Below are positions 1-12,500 of a stretch of 64,000 bases of DNA, one piece after another (positions within the stretch are counted from its first letter, which is position 1; each line of letters begins with the position of its first letter). The notes beneath the pieces are model-generated. The model searched no databases. It worked only from the letters and a program-made list of their open reading frames with translations, and was not told the origin of the DNA. The DNA lies in contig NC_036456.1 in NCBI RefSeq assembly GCF_002775205.1, positions 21,944,968 to 22,008,967 on the forward strand, in the 5' to 3' direction. The translations under genes were made by a program, and so were the position numbers. The DNA comes from Xiphophorus maculatus. Its lineage: Eukaryota; Chordata; Actinopteri; Cyprinodontiformes; Poeciliidae.

Positions 1-507
1 AATTATTTACATTTTAATTGGATTTCTCACTTAACAAGAAAAAAAAAAGTATATTTGCAAAACTGTTTTTTTAATTTTTTGCAGAATATCAAAAAAGTTT
101 TGCTCACACTTGTGATTGAAACTTGGCTTCTGTGGATCATGTCTAAAGCCTCAGAAATGATTTAGTGAACTTTGTAAGCTGACAGTAATGTTGTTCCATA
201 TCTGTTCTTGAAAGTATGTAATGAATTCCTGCTTCATGTTGTCAGACAGGAACTGTTCAACCAAATCTAGCTAATCATGATGTTTCCATCCAACTCATGC
301 AAATTTTGAACAAACTTTAAAATGTCACAAGAAGGAAAATGCAAAAAAAAAAAAAAAAATGTGTATTTAGTCTTATGATGACCAGAAACATTAAAAAAAC
401 TAAGGGAAAAAAAGCAAAATCAGAAGAAATATGTAATATATTTACATTCTCTTGTATTTCCCACACAGCGCCACCTTGTGGATGACATGATATTGTGTGT
501 GTTGCAG
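1..507 (+). other. aimp1 intron, upstream part
   Basis: AT-rich sequence with a poly-A run near 341-359. It ends with a typical acceptor (TTGCAG at 502-507) before the first visible exon. I see no exon or recognised element in it. Small open frames on both strands have no family features. Confidence 0.6.
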
Positions 508-3500
508 TGCTGCAGGCGTCCGTCAGAGAGCAGAAGAAGCTGCTGGTTGAAAACGCCAAACTGAAAAAGGACATCGACCAGCTGAGGGGTCAGCTGCAGG
601 ACAAGCAGAAGAGACGCACCGGTACGGAAACTACCAACCAAACTTTAACACCTAACAACATCTTAACTCCACCAGGTCAAACGTTTATCCTATGTTTCTT
701 TAAAAGACGTTCTCATTGGGGCCTGAGGAACCATAAAGTTCTGAAGGAAGTTTTATGGAAACGTTTTTAACCTCTTGGAAACACGGCGGACATTCTTAGA
801 CTGCGTTAGACTTGATATCTTGCTAAATTAAACGTTACTCAGATGAATTCAGCCGTTATTGGTATTTCATCTCTTTCTTGCTGATTTAACATGTTTTCTT
901 TCTTCCAGCCAAAGCGTTGTTCTCTCAGGCTCCGCCCCCTCACCGTGTAAGCCCCGCCCACTGCACCCCTGACCCCACCTCGCCCTCCGCACCAGCAGCT
1001 GCTGTTCCTTCATGCTGTCCTCCTCCCTCCGTTTCCTCCGGTGAGAGCAGAGACCGAGCAGGCAGGAGGAGGAGAGCAGAGAGGAAAGGTAACAACAAAC
1101 CGGAGAAACCAGAGGAAAATAAAACGACAGTCACGTTTCATATCCATCTTTTAGCTCGTCCGGTCTCAGACCCGCTCTCTTTGGGGGCGGAGTCTCGCAT
1201 CGATGCGTCACGTCTGGATCTGCGTGTTGGAAGAATCCTGAGCGTCCGGCGCCACCCGCTGGCGGAGGCCATGAGTGTTCAGGACGTGGATGTGGGAGAA
1301 AACTCTCCGCGGACCGTCGTTAGCAAACTGGGAGGGTTACAAGATCTGGACCAGGTAAAAACAATATTATTAGGCCCGAGCAGCAAAGCGCTGCGAAGGC
1401 CTATTGTATCTGTACTGTTTATTAGGCCCGAGCAGCAAAGCGCTGCGAAGGCCTATTGTATCTGTACTGTTTCTTATTATTAGGCCCGAGCAGCAAAGCG
1501 CTGCGAAGGCCTATTGTATCTGTACTGTTTCTTATTATTACGATTCTGCCCCCCTAAAGAGGAGCCTTTTTGGGGGCTTTATCATATTCAAAAACTCACC
1601 AAACTTGGCGGTCGCAACTAGAAAATTTAAAAATTTTGAATTTTAAGGTTGTCGCAAAAATCGCAAAAAAAATTGCTCAACGGCGGCAACTAGCAATTTT
1701 CTGTTGACACAATGGTATGAACGTATTTCATCGTAGAGACATGAAATTTGGTACACTTGTAGAGCTCACCAAAAGACTCAGAACTTACATTTAATGTTAT
1801 AAGCCAACTATCACAGAAAGTCGGCCATTTTGTATTGAACGTCCATTTTTTACCTCGATTTTGACGTTTACAGCCTTCGTATTTGATCGAACTCCTCCTA
1901 GGGATTTCGATTGATCGGCTTCAAACTCGGTCAGTCTGATCATAAGGCATGTTTGATTTAAAGTTATCAAATTGGTGAGTTTTGGAGCATGTTGAAGGGG
2001 GGTTAGCAGGGGTCAAAGTTCACCTACTCGCCATGAAACACGAAACTCTTATATTTCCTATACAAAAACACATAGAGGTATCAAACTTTCAGTGATTGAT
2101 CGTCATCGGGTGTCCTAAAATACCCTGTGGTGAAATGATGATATCACTTAGGCCACGCCCCCTGAGAGCAGGAAGTGTCATGTTTTACTGTGAACGGTCG
2201 CTATCTTAGCCCTTTGACCTAATCAACATGAAACTGTGTCCAGAGACAGAAGACATGTTGGTGTGTTGTGGATTCCAACCCCGACCGGCTGCGATGAAGC
2301 AGGTGGGCGTGGCGGCGTTGCGAACGCCATCGAATTTCGTTTGGCTCTGAATTCCACAGTTTCGGGGTGAGCTGCTCCAAACTCACTAGGATGGATCCTT
2401 ATCCATCCCCGAACAGGAATCCATAGCGATATTTGGTGGGCGTGGCCTAATTTTTCTATAGCGACCCCTAGAGTATTTTAAATGAACAGCCCCAGGCCAT
2501 GCTTTATCCTAGAATTACGAAACTTGGTACATATGTGTATCTTGTCAGGACGTACAAAAAAGTCTATTAGAGCCATGGTCGAAACCCAACAGGAAGTCGG
2601 CCATTTTGTATTGAAGGTCCCTTGTGGACCTCGATTTTGACGTTTACAGCCTTTGCATTTGATCGAACTCCTCCTAGGGATTTCGATTGATCGGCTTCAA
2701 ACTCGGTCAGTCTGATCATAAGGCATGTCTGATTTAAAGTTATCAAATTGGTGACTGTATGAGCTTGCTGAAGGGGGGTTACCAGGGGTCAAAGTTCACC
2801 TACTCGCCATGAAACACGAAACTCTTATATTTCCTATACAAAAACACATAGAGGGACCAAACGTTCAGTTATTGATCGTCATCGGGTGTCCTACAATACC
2901 CTGTGGTGAAATTTTTTTTTTTCGTAGGCCACGCCCCCTGAGAACAGGAAGTGTCATGTTTTACTGTGAACGGTCGCTATCTTAGCCCTTTGACCTAATC
3001 AATATTAAACTGTGTCCAGAGACAGAAGACATGTTGGTGTGTTGTGGATCCAAGCCCTGACCAGCTGCGATGAAGCAGCTGGGTGTGGCGGCGTGGCGAA
3101 GTGACCTGTAACGCCGATGCCATACGTTTGCTTCTAGATTCCACAAGTTTCGACCGAGCTGCACCAAACTTGGCTTGAGTGGTGCTGGTGTGATGCCTGA
3201 AAATTCTATGTCATCAGATTATGACGTCATCTAAGCCCCGCCCCCTCAGAACAGGAAGTGCTATTTTTTTCCTTGGAAACTTTCATCTATGGCTCTCTTG
3301 ACCTAATCAAGGTGATTCTGTGTTGGATGACAGATAGGAAGTTGGTCTCGCTTGCTTTAAAGTGCCAAGAGTTTTCAATGGCGGCAACGCCGTTCGTATA
3401 CGTTTGCCTCTACATTCCACATATTTTGACCGAGCTGCATCAAACTTGGCCTGAGTGATCCTGGAGGCTTGCCCGTCAATCCTACGTCATCGCATTATGA

Positions 3501-6500
3501 CGTCATCTAAGCCCCGCCCCCTCGGAACCGGAAGTGCCATTTTTTTTCCTTGGAAAGCTCTGTTTATGGCTCTCTTGACCTAATCAAGATGATTCGGATG
3601 ATAAGCTCTGTCAATGCTCGCTGCTGGCTGAACCGTGTGGGCGTGGCCAAATGGCGAACATCAGTCCCTCGCCATATGCATACGTTTGGCTCTAAATCAC
3701 ACATGGATCATCCGATTGGCGCCAAACTGGATATGTATGACCTTTGTTCACCTCTAAAGAGCCCGACGAGGTTGAAATGTAGTTTGACTCCACTGAGCCC
3801 CCTAAGTTAATACATGGGCCGTGTCTCCTCGACGCATCGACCGATCTGCACCAGATTTATCGACAGTCGTCGGGGAGCGCCACCGAACGCATTCACGCGT
3901 GTCGCCAGGCGGACGGGCGGGGAAAATGCGTGACAGCTTCTGCGGCGGCTGGCGGGCGGCTGTGCTGGAAACTGCGGCGGAGCTTCCGCGGCGGGGACCG
4001 GGCTGCGGCTCTGGAAACCACGCAAGAGCTTCTGCGGTGGCCGGAACCCCCGCGGTGGCCAATAGGCCGGAGCGGCGCTTGCTGCGAGGGCCGCCCGAGG
4101 CTGCTTGCAGCTTTAATTATTAGGCCCGAGCAGCAAAGCGCTGCGAAGGCCTATTGTATCTGTACTGTTTCTTATTATTATTACGATTCTGCCCCCCTAA
4201 AGAGGAGCCTTTTTGGGGGCTTTATCATATTCAAAAACTCACCAAACTTGGCGGTCGCGACTAGAAAATTTAAAAATTTTGAATTTTAAGGTTGTCGCAA
4301 AAATCGCAAAAAAAATTGCTGAACGGCGGCAACTAGCAATTTTCTGTTGACACAATGGTATGAACGTACTTCATCGTAGAGACATGAAATTTGGTACACT
4401 TGTAGAGCTCACCAAAAGACTCAGAACTTACATTGAATGTTATAAGCCAACTATCACAGAAAGTCGGCCATTTTGTATTGAACGTCCATTTTTTACCTCG
4501 AGTTTGACGTTTACAGCCTTCGTATTTGATCGAACTCCTCCTAGGGATTTCGATTGATCGACTTCAAACTCGGTCAGTCTGATCATAAGGCATGTTTGAT
4601 TTAAAGTTATCAAATTGGTGAGTTTTGGAGCATGCTGAAGGGGGGTTAGCAGGGGTCAAAGTTCACCTACTCGCCATGAAACACGAAACTCTTATATTTC
4701 CTATATAAAAACACATAGAGGGACCAAACTTTCACTGATTGATCGTCATCGGGTGTCCTAAAATACCCTGTGGTGAAATGATGACATCACTTAGGCCACG
4801 CCCCCTGAGAACAGGAAGTGTCATGTTTTACTGTGAACGGTCGCTATCTTAGCCCTTTGACCTCATCAACATGAAACTGTGTCCAGAGACAGAAGACATG
4901 TTGGTGTGTTGAGCATTCCAACCCCGACCGGCTTTGACATAGCAGGTGGGCGTGGCGGCGTGGCGAAGTGACCTGTAACGCTGTTGCCATACGTTTGGCT
5001 CTGAATTCCACAATTTCGGGCCCAGCTGCTCCAAACTCACTAGGATGGATCCTTATCCACCCACCGACAGGAATTCATAACAAAATTTGGTGGGCGTGGC
5101 CTAATTTATCTATAGCGCCCCCTAGAGTATTTTAAATGAACAGCCCCAAGCCATGCTTTAACCTAGAATTACGAAACTTGGTACATATGTGTATCTTGTC
5201 AGGACGTACAAAAAAGTCTATTAGAGCCATGGTCGAAACCCAACAGGAAGTCGGCCATTTTCTATTGAAGGTCCATTTTGGACCTCGAGTTTGACGTTTA
5301 CAGCCTTCGTATTTGATCGAACTCCTCCTAGGGATTTCGATTGATCGGCTTCAAACTCGGTCAGTCTGATCATAAGGCATGTTTGATTTAAAGTTATCAA
5401 ATTGGTGACTGTATGAGCTTGCTGAAGGGGGGTTACCAGGGGTCAAAGTTCACCTACTCGCCATGAAACACCAAACTCTTATATATCCTGCACAGAAACT
5501 CACAGAGACACCAAACGTTCAGTGATTGGCCGTCATCGGGTGTCCTAAAATACCCTGTGGTGAAATGATGACATCACTTAGGCCACGCCCCCTGAGAACA
5601 GGAAGTGTCATGTTTTACTGTGAACGGTCGCTATCTTAGCCCTTTGACCTAATCAACATGAAACTGTGTCCAGAGACAGAAGACATGTTGGTGTGTTGTG
5701 GATCCAAGCCCTGACCGGCTGCGATGAAGCAGCTGGGTGTGGCGGCGTGGCGAAGTGACCTGTAACGCCGATGCCATACGTTTGCTTCTAGATTCCACAT
5801 GTTTCGACCGAGCTGCACCAAACTTGGCTTGAGTGATGCTGGTGTGATACCTGAAAATTCTATGTCATCAGATTATGACGTCATCTAAGCCCCGCCCCCT
5901 CAGAACAGGAAGTGCTATTTTTTCCTTGGAAACTTTCATCTATGGCTCTCTTGACCTAATCAAGGTGATTCTGTGTTGGATGACAGATAGGAAGTTGGTC
6001 TCGCTTGCTTTAAAGTGCCAACAGTTTTCAATGGCGGCAACGCCGTTCGTATACGTTTGCCTCTACCTTCCACATATTTTGACCGAGCTGCATCAAACTT
6101 GGCCTGAGTGATCCTGGAGGCTTGCCCGTCAATCCTACGTCATCACATTATGACGTCATCTAAGCCCCGCCCCCTCGGAACCGGAAGTGCCGTTTTTTTC
6201 CTTGGAAAGCTCTGTTTATGGCTCTCTTGACCTAATCAAGATGATTTGGATGATAAACTCTGTCAATGCTCGCAGCTGGCTGAACCGTGTGGGCGTGGCC
6301 AAATGGCGAATATCAGTCCCTCGCCATATACATACGTTTGGTTCTAATTCACACATGGATCATCCGATTGGCGCCAAACTGGACATGTATGACCTTTGTT
6401 CACCTCTAAAGAGCCCGACGGGTTTGAGATGTAATTTGACTCCACTGCGCCCCCTAAGTTGATACATCGGCCGTATCTCCTCGACGCATCAACCGATCTG

Positions 6501-9500
6501 CACCAGATTTTTTGACAGTCGTCGGGGAGCGCCGCTGAACGCATTCACGCCTGTCGCCCGGTGGACGGGCGGGGAAAATGCGCGACAGCTTCTGCGGCGG
6601 CTGGCGGGCGGCGATGCTGGAATCTGCGGCAGAGCTTCCGCGGTGGGGAGCAGGCTGCGGCTCTGGAAAGCGCGCGAGAGCTTCTGCGGTGGCCGGAACC
6701 CCCGCGGTGGCCAATAGGCCGGAGCGGCGCTTGCTGCGAGGGCCGCCCGAGGCTGCTTGCAGCTTTAATTCTTCTTACGATTCTGCCCCCCTCTTCGTGC
6801 GCCTTTTTGGGGGCTTTATCATATTCAAAAACTCACCAAACTTGGCGGAAGCGACTAGGCGGTTTAAAAATTTTGAATTTTAAGGTCGTCGCAAAAATCG
6901 CAAAAAAAATTGCTCAACGGCAGCAACTAGCAATTTTCAACAGACCCATTGCTATTCACTTACTTCATCGTAGAGACTTGAAATTCGGTACAGTTGTAGA
7001 GCTCACTAAGACGCTCAGAATTTACAAGTAATGTCATAGTGCAAGTATCACAGGAAGTCGGCCATTTTGTATTGAAGGTCCATTTTTTACCTCGAGTTTG
7101 ACGTTTACAGCCTTCGCATTTGATCGAACTCCTCCTAGGGATTTCGATTGATCGGCTTCAAACTCGGTCAGTCTGATCATAAGGCATGTCTGATTTAAAG
7201 TTATCAAATTGGTGAGTTTTGGAGCATGTTGAAGGGGGGTTACCAGGGGTCAAAGTTCACCTACACGCCATGAAACAAAAACCTCTTATATTTCATATAC
7301 AAAAACACATAGAGGGACCAAACTTTCAGTGATTGATCGGCATCGGGTGTCCTAAAATACCCTGCAGTGAAATTTTTTTTTTATGTAGGCCACGCCCCCT
7401 GAGAACAGGAAGTGTCATGTTTTACTGTGAACGGTCGCTATCTTAGCCCTTTGACCTAATCAACATGAAACTGTGTCCAGAGACAGAAGACATGTTGGTG
7501 TGTTGTGGATTCCAACCCCGACCGGCTGCGATGAAGCAGGTGGGCGTGGCGGCGTTGCGAACGCCATCGAATTTCGTTTGGCTCTGAATTCCACAGTTTC
7601 GGGGTGAGCTGCTCCAAACTCACTAGGATGGATCCTTATCCATCCCCGAACAGGAATCCATAGCGATATTTGGTGGGCGTGGCCTAATTTTTCTATAGCG
7701 ACCCCTAGAGTATTTTAAATGAACAGCCCCAAGCCATGCTTAAACCTAGAATTACGAAACTTGGTACACATGTGTATCTTGTCGGGACGTACAAAAAAGT
7801 CTCTTAGAGCCATGCTCTAAACCCAACAGGAAGTCGGCCATTTTAGATTGAAGTTCATTTGACCTCGATTTTGACGTTTACAGCCTTTGCATTTGATCGA
7901 ACTCCTCCTAGGGATTTCGATTGATCGGCTTCAAACTCGGTCAGTCTGATCATAAGGCATGTCTGATTTAAAGTTATCAAATTGGTGACTGTATGAGCTT
8001 GCTGAAGGGGGTTACCAGGGGTCAAAGTTCACCTACTCGCCATGAAACACGAAACTCTTATATATCCTGCACAGAAACTCACAGAGATGCCAAACTTTAA
8101 ATTATTGATCATCATTAGGTGTCCAAAAATACCCTGTGGTCAAATGATGACATCACTTAGGCCACGCCCCCTGAGAACAGGAAGTGTCATGTTTTACTGT
8201 GAACGGTCGCTATCTTAGCCCTTTGACATAATCAATATTAAACTGTGTCCAGAGACAGAAGACATGTTGGTGTGTTGAGGATTCAAGCCCTGACTGGCTG
8301 CGATGAAGCAGCTGGCTGTGGCGGCGTGGCGAAGTGACCTGTAAGGCCGATGCCATACGTTTGCTTCTAGATTCCACATATTTCGACCGAGCTGCACCAA
8401 ACTTGGCCTGACTCATCCTGGTGTGATGCCTGACAATGCTATGTCATCATATTATGACGTCATCTAAGCCCCGCCCCCTCAGAATGAATTAGACAGATCT
8501 TCTGTGTAATTACATAATAAACAGTCCATGTTCGTTGTTTGTAGGGCAATGCTGCCCTCTGCTGCCCACTGAAATAGTTTCATTATTTCAGTAATTCGAC
8601 ACCAGAGGGCAGCATTGCCCTACGGAATGAAAGTTCAATGTTGTAATGGAGGAAAAAATTAAATAATTAGTAATTCTAACACAAAAACTCACAGAGACAC
8701 CAAACGTTCAGTGATTGATCATAATCGAGTGTCCAATAATATCCAATGGTCAAATGATGACATCACTTAGGCCCCGCCCCCTCGGAACAGGAAGTGCTAT
8801 TTTTTTACTTGGAAAGCTCCGTTTATGGCTCTCTTGACCTAATCAAGATGATTCGGATGATAAACTCTGTCAATGCTCGCTGCTGGCTGAACCGTGTGGG
8901 CGTGGCAAAATGGCGAATATCAGTCCCTCGCCATATGCATACGTTTGGCTCTTATTCACGCATAGATCATCCGATTGGCGCCAAACTGGATATGTATGAC
9001 CTTTGTTCACCTCTAAAGAGCCCAACGGGTTTGAGATGTAATTTGACAACACTGCGCCCCCTAAGTTGATACATCGGCCGTATCTCCTCGACGCATCGAC
9101 CGATCTGCGCCAGATTTTTCGACAGTCGTCGGGGAGCGCCGCCGAACGCATTCACGCGTGTCGCCCGGTGGACGGGCGGGGAAAATGCGCGACAGCTTCT
9201 GCGGCGGCTGGCGGGCGGCGGTGCTGGAGACTGCGCCGGAGCTTCCGCACTGGCGAGCGGGCTGCGGCTCTGGAAAACGCGCGAGAGCTTCTGCGGTGGC
9301 TGGAACCCCCGCGGTGGCCAATAGGCCGGAGCGGCGCTTGCTGCGAGGGCCGCCCGAGGCTGCTTGCAGCTTTAATTAGGCCCGAGCAGCAAAGCGCTGC
9401 GAAGGCCTATTGTATCTGTACTGTTTATTATTATTCTTATTATTCTTACCCCCCAAAGAGGTGCCTTTTTGGGGGCTTTATCATATTCAAAAACGCACCA

Positions 9501-12500
9501 AACTTGGCGGTCGCGACTAGGCAGTTTAAAAATTTTGAATTTTAAGGTCGATGCAAAAATCGCAAAAAAATTGGCTCAACGGCGCCAACTAGCAATTTTC
9601 AAAGGAAATTTTGCTATTCATTTACTTTATCGTAGAGACATGAAATTTGGTACACATGTAGAGCTCACCAAGATGCTCAGAATAAGGTATAGATTTAGAA
9701 GTGCAAATATCACAGGAAGTCAGCCATTTTGTCTTGAACGTCCATTTTTTTCCTCGAGTTTGACGTTTACAGCCTTCGTATTTGATCGAACTCCTCCTAG
9801 GGATTTCGATTGATCGGCTTCAAACTTGGTCAGTCTGATCATAAGGCATGTTTGATTTAAAGTTATCAAATTGGTGAGTTTTGGAGTATGTTGAAGGGGG
9901 GTTAGCAGGGGTCAAAGTTCACCTACTCGCCATGAAACACGAAACTCTTATATTTCCTATACAAAAACACAGAGAGGGACCAAACTTTCAGAGATTGGTT
10001 GTCATCGGGTGTCCTAAAATACCCTGTGGTGAAATTATTTTTTTAAGTAGGCCACGCCCCCTGAGAACAGGAAGTGTCATGTTTTACTGTGAACGGTCGC
10101 TATCTTAGCCCTTTGACCTAATCAACATGAAACTGTGTCCAGAGACAGAAGACATGTTGGTGTGTTGAGTAATCCAACCCCGACCGGCTGCGATGAAGCA
10201 GGTGGGCGTGGCGGCGTTGCGAACGCCGTCGAATTTCGTTTGGCTCTGAATTCCACAATTTCGGGCCCAGCTGCTCCAAACTCACTAGGATGGATCCTTA
10301 TCCACCCACCGACAGGAATTCATAACAAAATTTGGTGGGCGTGGCCTAATTTCTCTATAGCGACCCCTAGAGTATTTTAAATGAACAGCCCCAGGCCATG
10401 CTTTATCCTAGAATTACGAAACTTGGTACATATGTGTATCTTTTCAGGATGTACAAAAAAGTCTCTTGGAGCCATGCTCTAAACCCAACAGGAAGTCGGC
10501 CATTTTGTATTGAAGGTCCATTTTGGACCTCGAGTTTGACGTTTACAGCCTTCGTATTTGATCGAACTCCTCCTAGGGATTTCGATTGATCGGCTTCAAA
10601 CTCGGTCAGTCTGATCATAAGGCATGTTTGATTTAAAGTTATCAAATTGGTGAGTTTTGGAGTATGTTGAAGGGGGGTTAGCAGGGGTCAAAGTTCACCT
10701 ACTCGCCATGAAACACGAAACTCTTATATTTCCTATATAAAAACACATAGAGGGACCAAACGTTCAGTGATTGATTGTCATAAGATGTCCTAAAATACCC
10801 TGTGGTGAAATGATGACATCACTTAAGCCACGCCCCCTGAGAACAGGAAGTGTCATGTTTTACTGTGAACGGTCGCTATCTTAGCCCTTTGACCTAATCA
10901 ACATGAAACTGTGTCCAGAGACAGAAGACATGTTGGTGTGTTGTGGATTCAAGCCCTGACCGGCTTTGACATAGCAGGTGGGTGTGGCGGCGTGGCGAAG
11001 TGACCTGTGACGCCGTTGCCATACGTTTGGCTCTGAATTCCACAATTTCGGGCCCAGCTGCTCCAAACTCACTAGGATGGATCATTATCCACCCACCGAC
11101 AGGAATTCATAACAAAATTTGGTGGGCGTGGCCTAATTTCTCTATAGCGACCCCTAGAGTATTTTAAATGAACAGCCCCAAGCCATGCTGAAACCTAGAA
11201 TTACGAAACTTGGTACACATGTGTATCTTGTCGGGACGTACAAAAAAGTCTCTTAGAGCCATGCTCTAAACCCAACAGGAAGTCGGCCATTTTAGATTGA
11301 AGTTCATTTGACCTCGATTTTGACGTTTACAGCCTTCGTATTTGATCGAACTCCTCCTAGGGATTTCGATTGATCGGCTTCAAACTTGGTCAGTCTGATC
11401 ATAAGGCATGTTTGATTTAAAGTTATCAAATTGGTGAGTTTTGGAGCATGTTGAAGGGGGGTTAGCAGGGCTCAAAGATCCCCTGTGATTGACTGTGTAA
11501 TATGTTACACAGTCAATTACAAAGGGGATTATTTTGTCATGTGTAAGGCAATGCTGCCCTCTGGTGTCGAATTACTGAAATAATGAAACTATTTCAGTAA
11601 TTTCAGTAATTCGACACCAGAGGGCAGCATTGCCCTACGGAATGACAGTTCAATGTTGAATTGAAAAGGAAAAAATTAAATAATTTGTAATTCTAACACA
11701 AAAACTGACAGAGACACCAAAGTTTGAGTTATTGATCATTATCTTGTGTCCAATAATATCCAATGGTCAAATGATGACATCACGTAGGCCACGCCCCCTG
11801 AGAACAGGAAGTGTCATGTTTTACTGTGAACGGTCGCTCTCTTAGCCCTTTGACCTAATCAACATGAACCTGTGTCCAGAGACAGAAGACATGTTGGTGT
11901 GTTGAGGTTTCCAACCCTGACCGGCTTTGAGATAGCAGCTGGGCGTGGCGGCGTGGCGAAGTGACCTGTAACGCCGATGCCATACTTTTGCTTCTAGATT
12001 CCACATGTTTCGACCGAGCTGCACCAAACTTGGCTTGAGTGATGCTGGTGTGATGTCTGAAAATTCTATGTCATCAGATTATGACGTCATCTAAGCCCCG
12101 CCCCCTCAGAACAGGAAGTGCTATTTTTTTCCTTGGAAACTTTCATCTATGGCTCTCTTGACCTAATCAAGGTGATTCTGTGTTGGATGACAGATAGGAA
12201 GTTGATCTCGCTTGCTTTAAAGTGCCAAGAGTTTTCAATGGCGGCAACGCCATTCGTATACGTTTGCCTCTACATTCCACATATTTTGACCGAGCTGCAT
12301 CAAACTTGGCCTGAGTGATCCTGGAGGCTTGCCCGTCAATCCTACGTCATCACATTATGACGTCATCTAAGCCCCGCCCCCTCGGAACAGGAAGTGCCGT
12401 TTTTTTTCCTTGGAAAGCTCTGTTTATGGCTCTCTTGACCTAATCAAGGTGATTCTGTGTTGGATGACAGATAGGAAGTTGGTCTCGCTTGCTTTAAAGT

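Larger units (their letters stand above)
1371..4120 (+). repeat. Array unit 1
   Basis: Starts with three tandem copies of the head module. It then has two A subrepeats (cores near 2150 and 2932), two B subrepeats (cores near 3233 and 3513) and a GC-rich tail from about 3800. The tail joins the head of unit 2 through TTTAATTATTAGG. Confidence 0.85.

Noticed and set aside
917-1483. A 188-codon frame running through aimp1 exons, an intron and the first heads
   Set aside because: It crosses good donor (1089) and acceptor (1154) sites. Spliced exons fit the human protein, and the extra residues come from intron and repeat.
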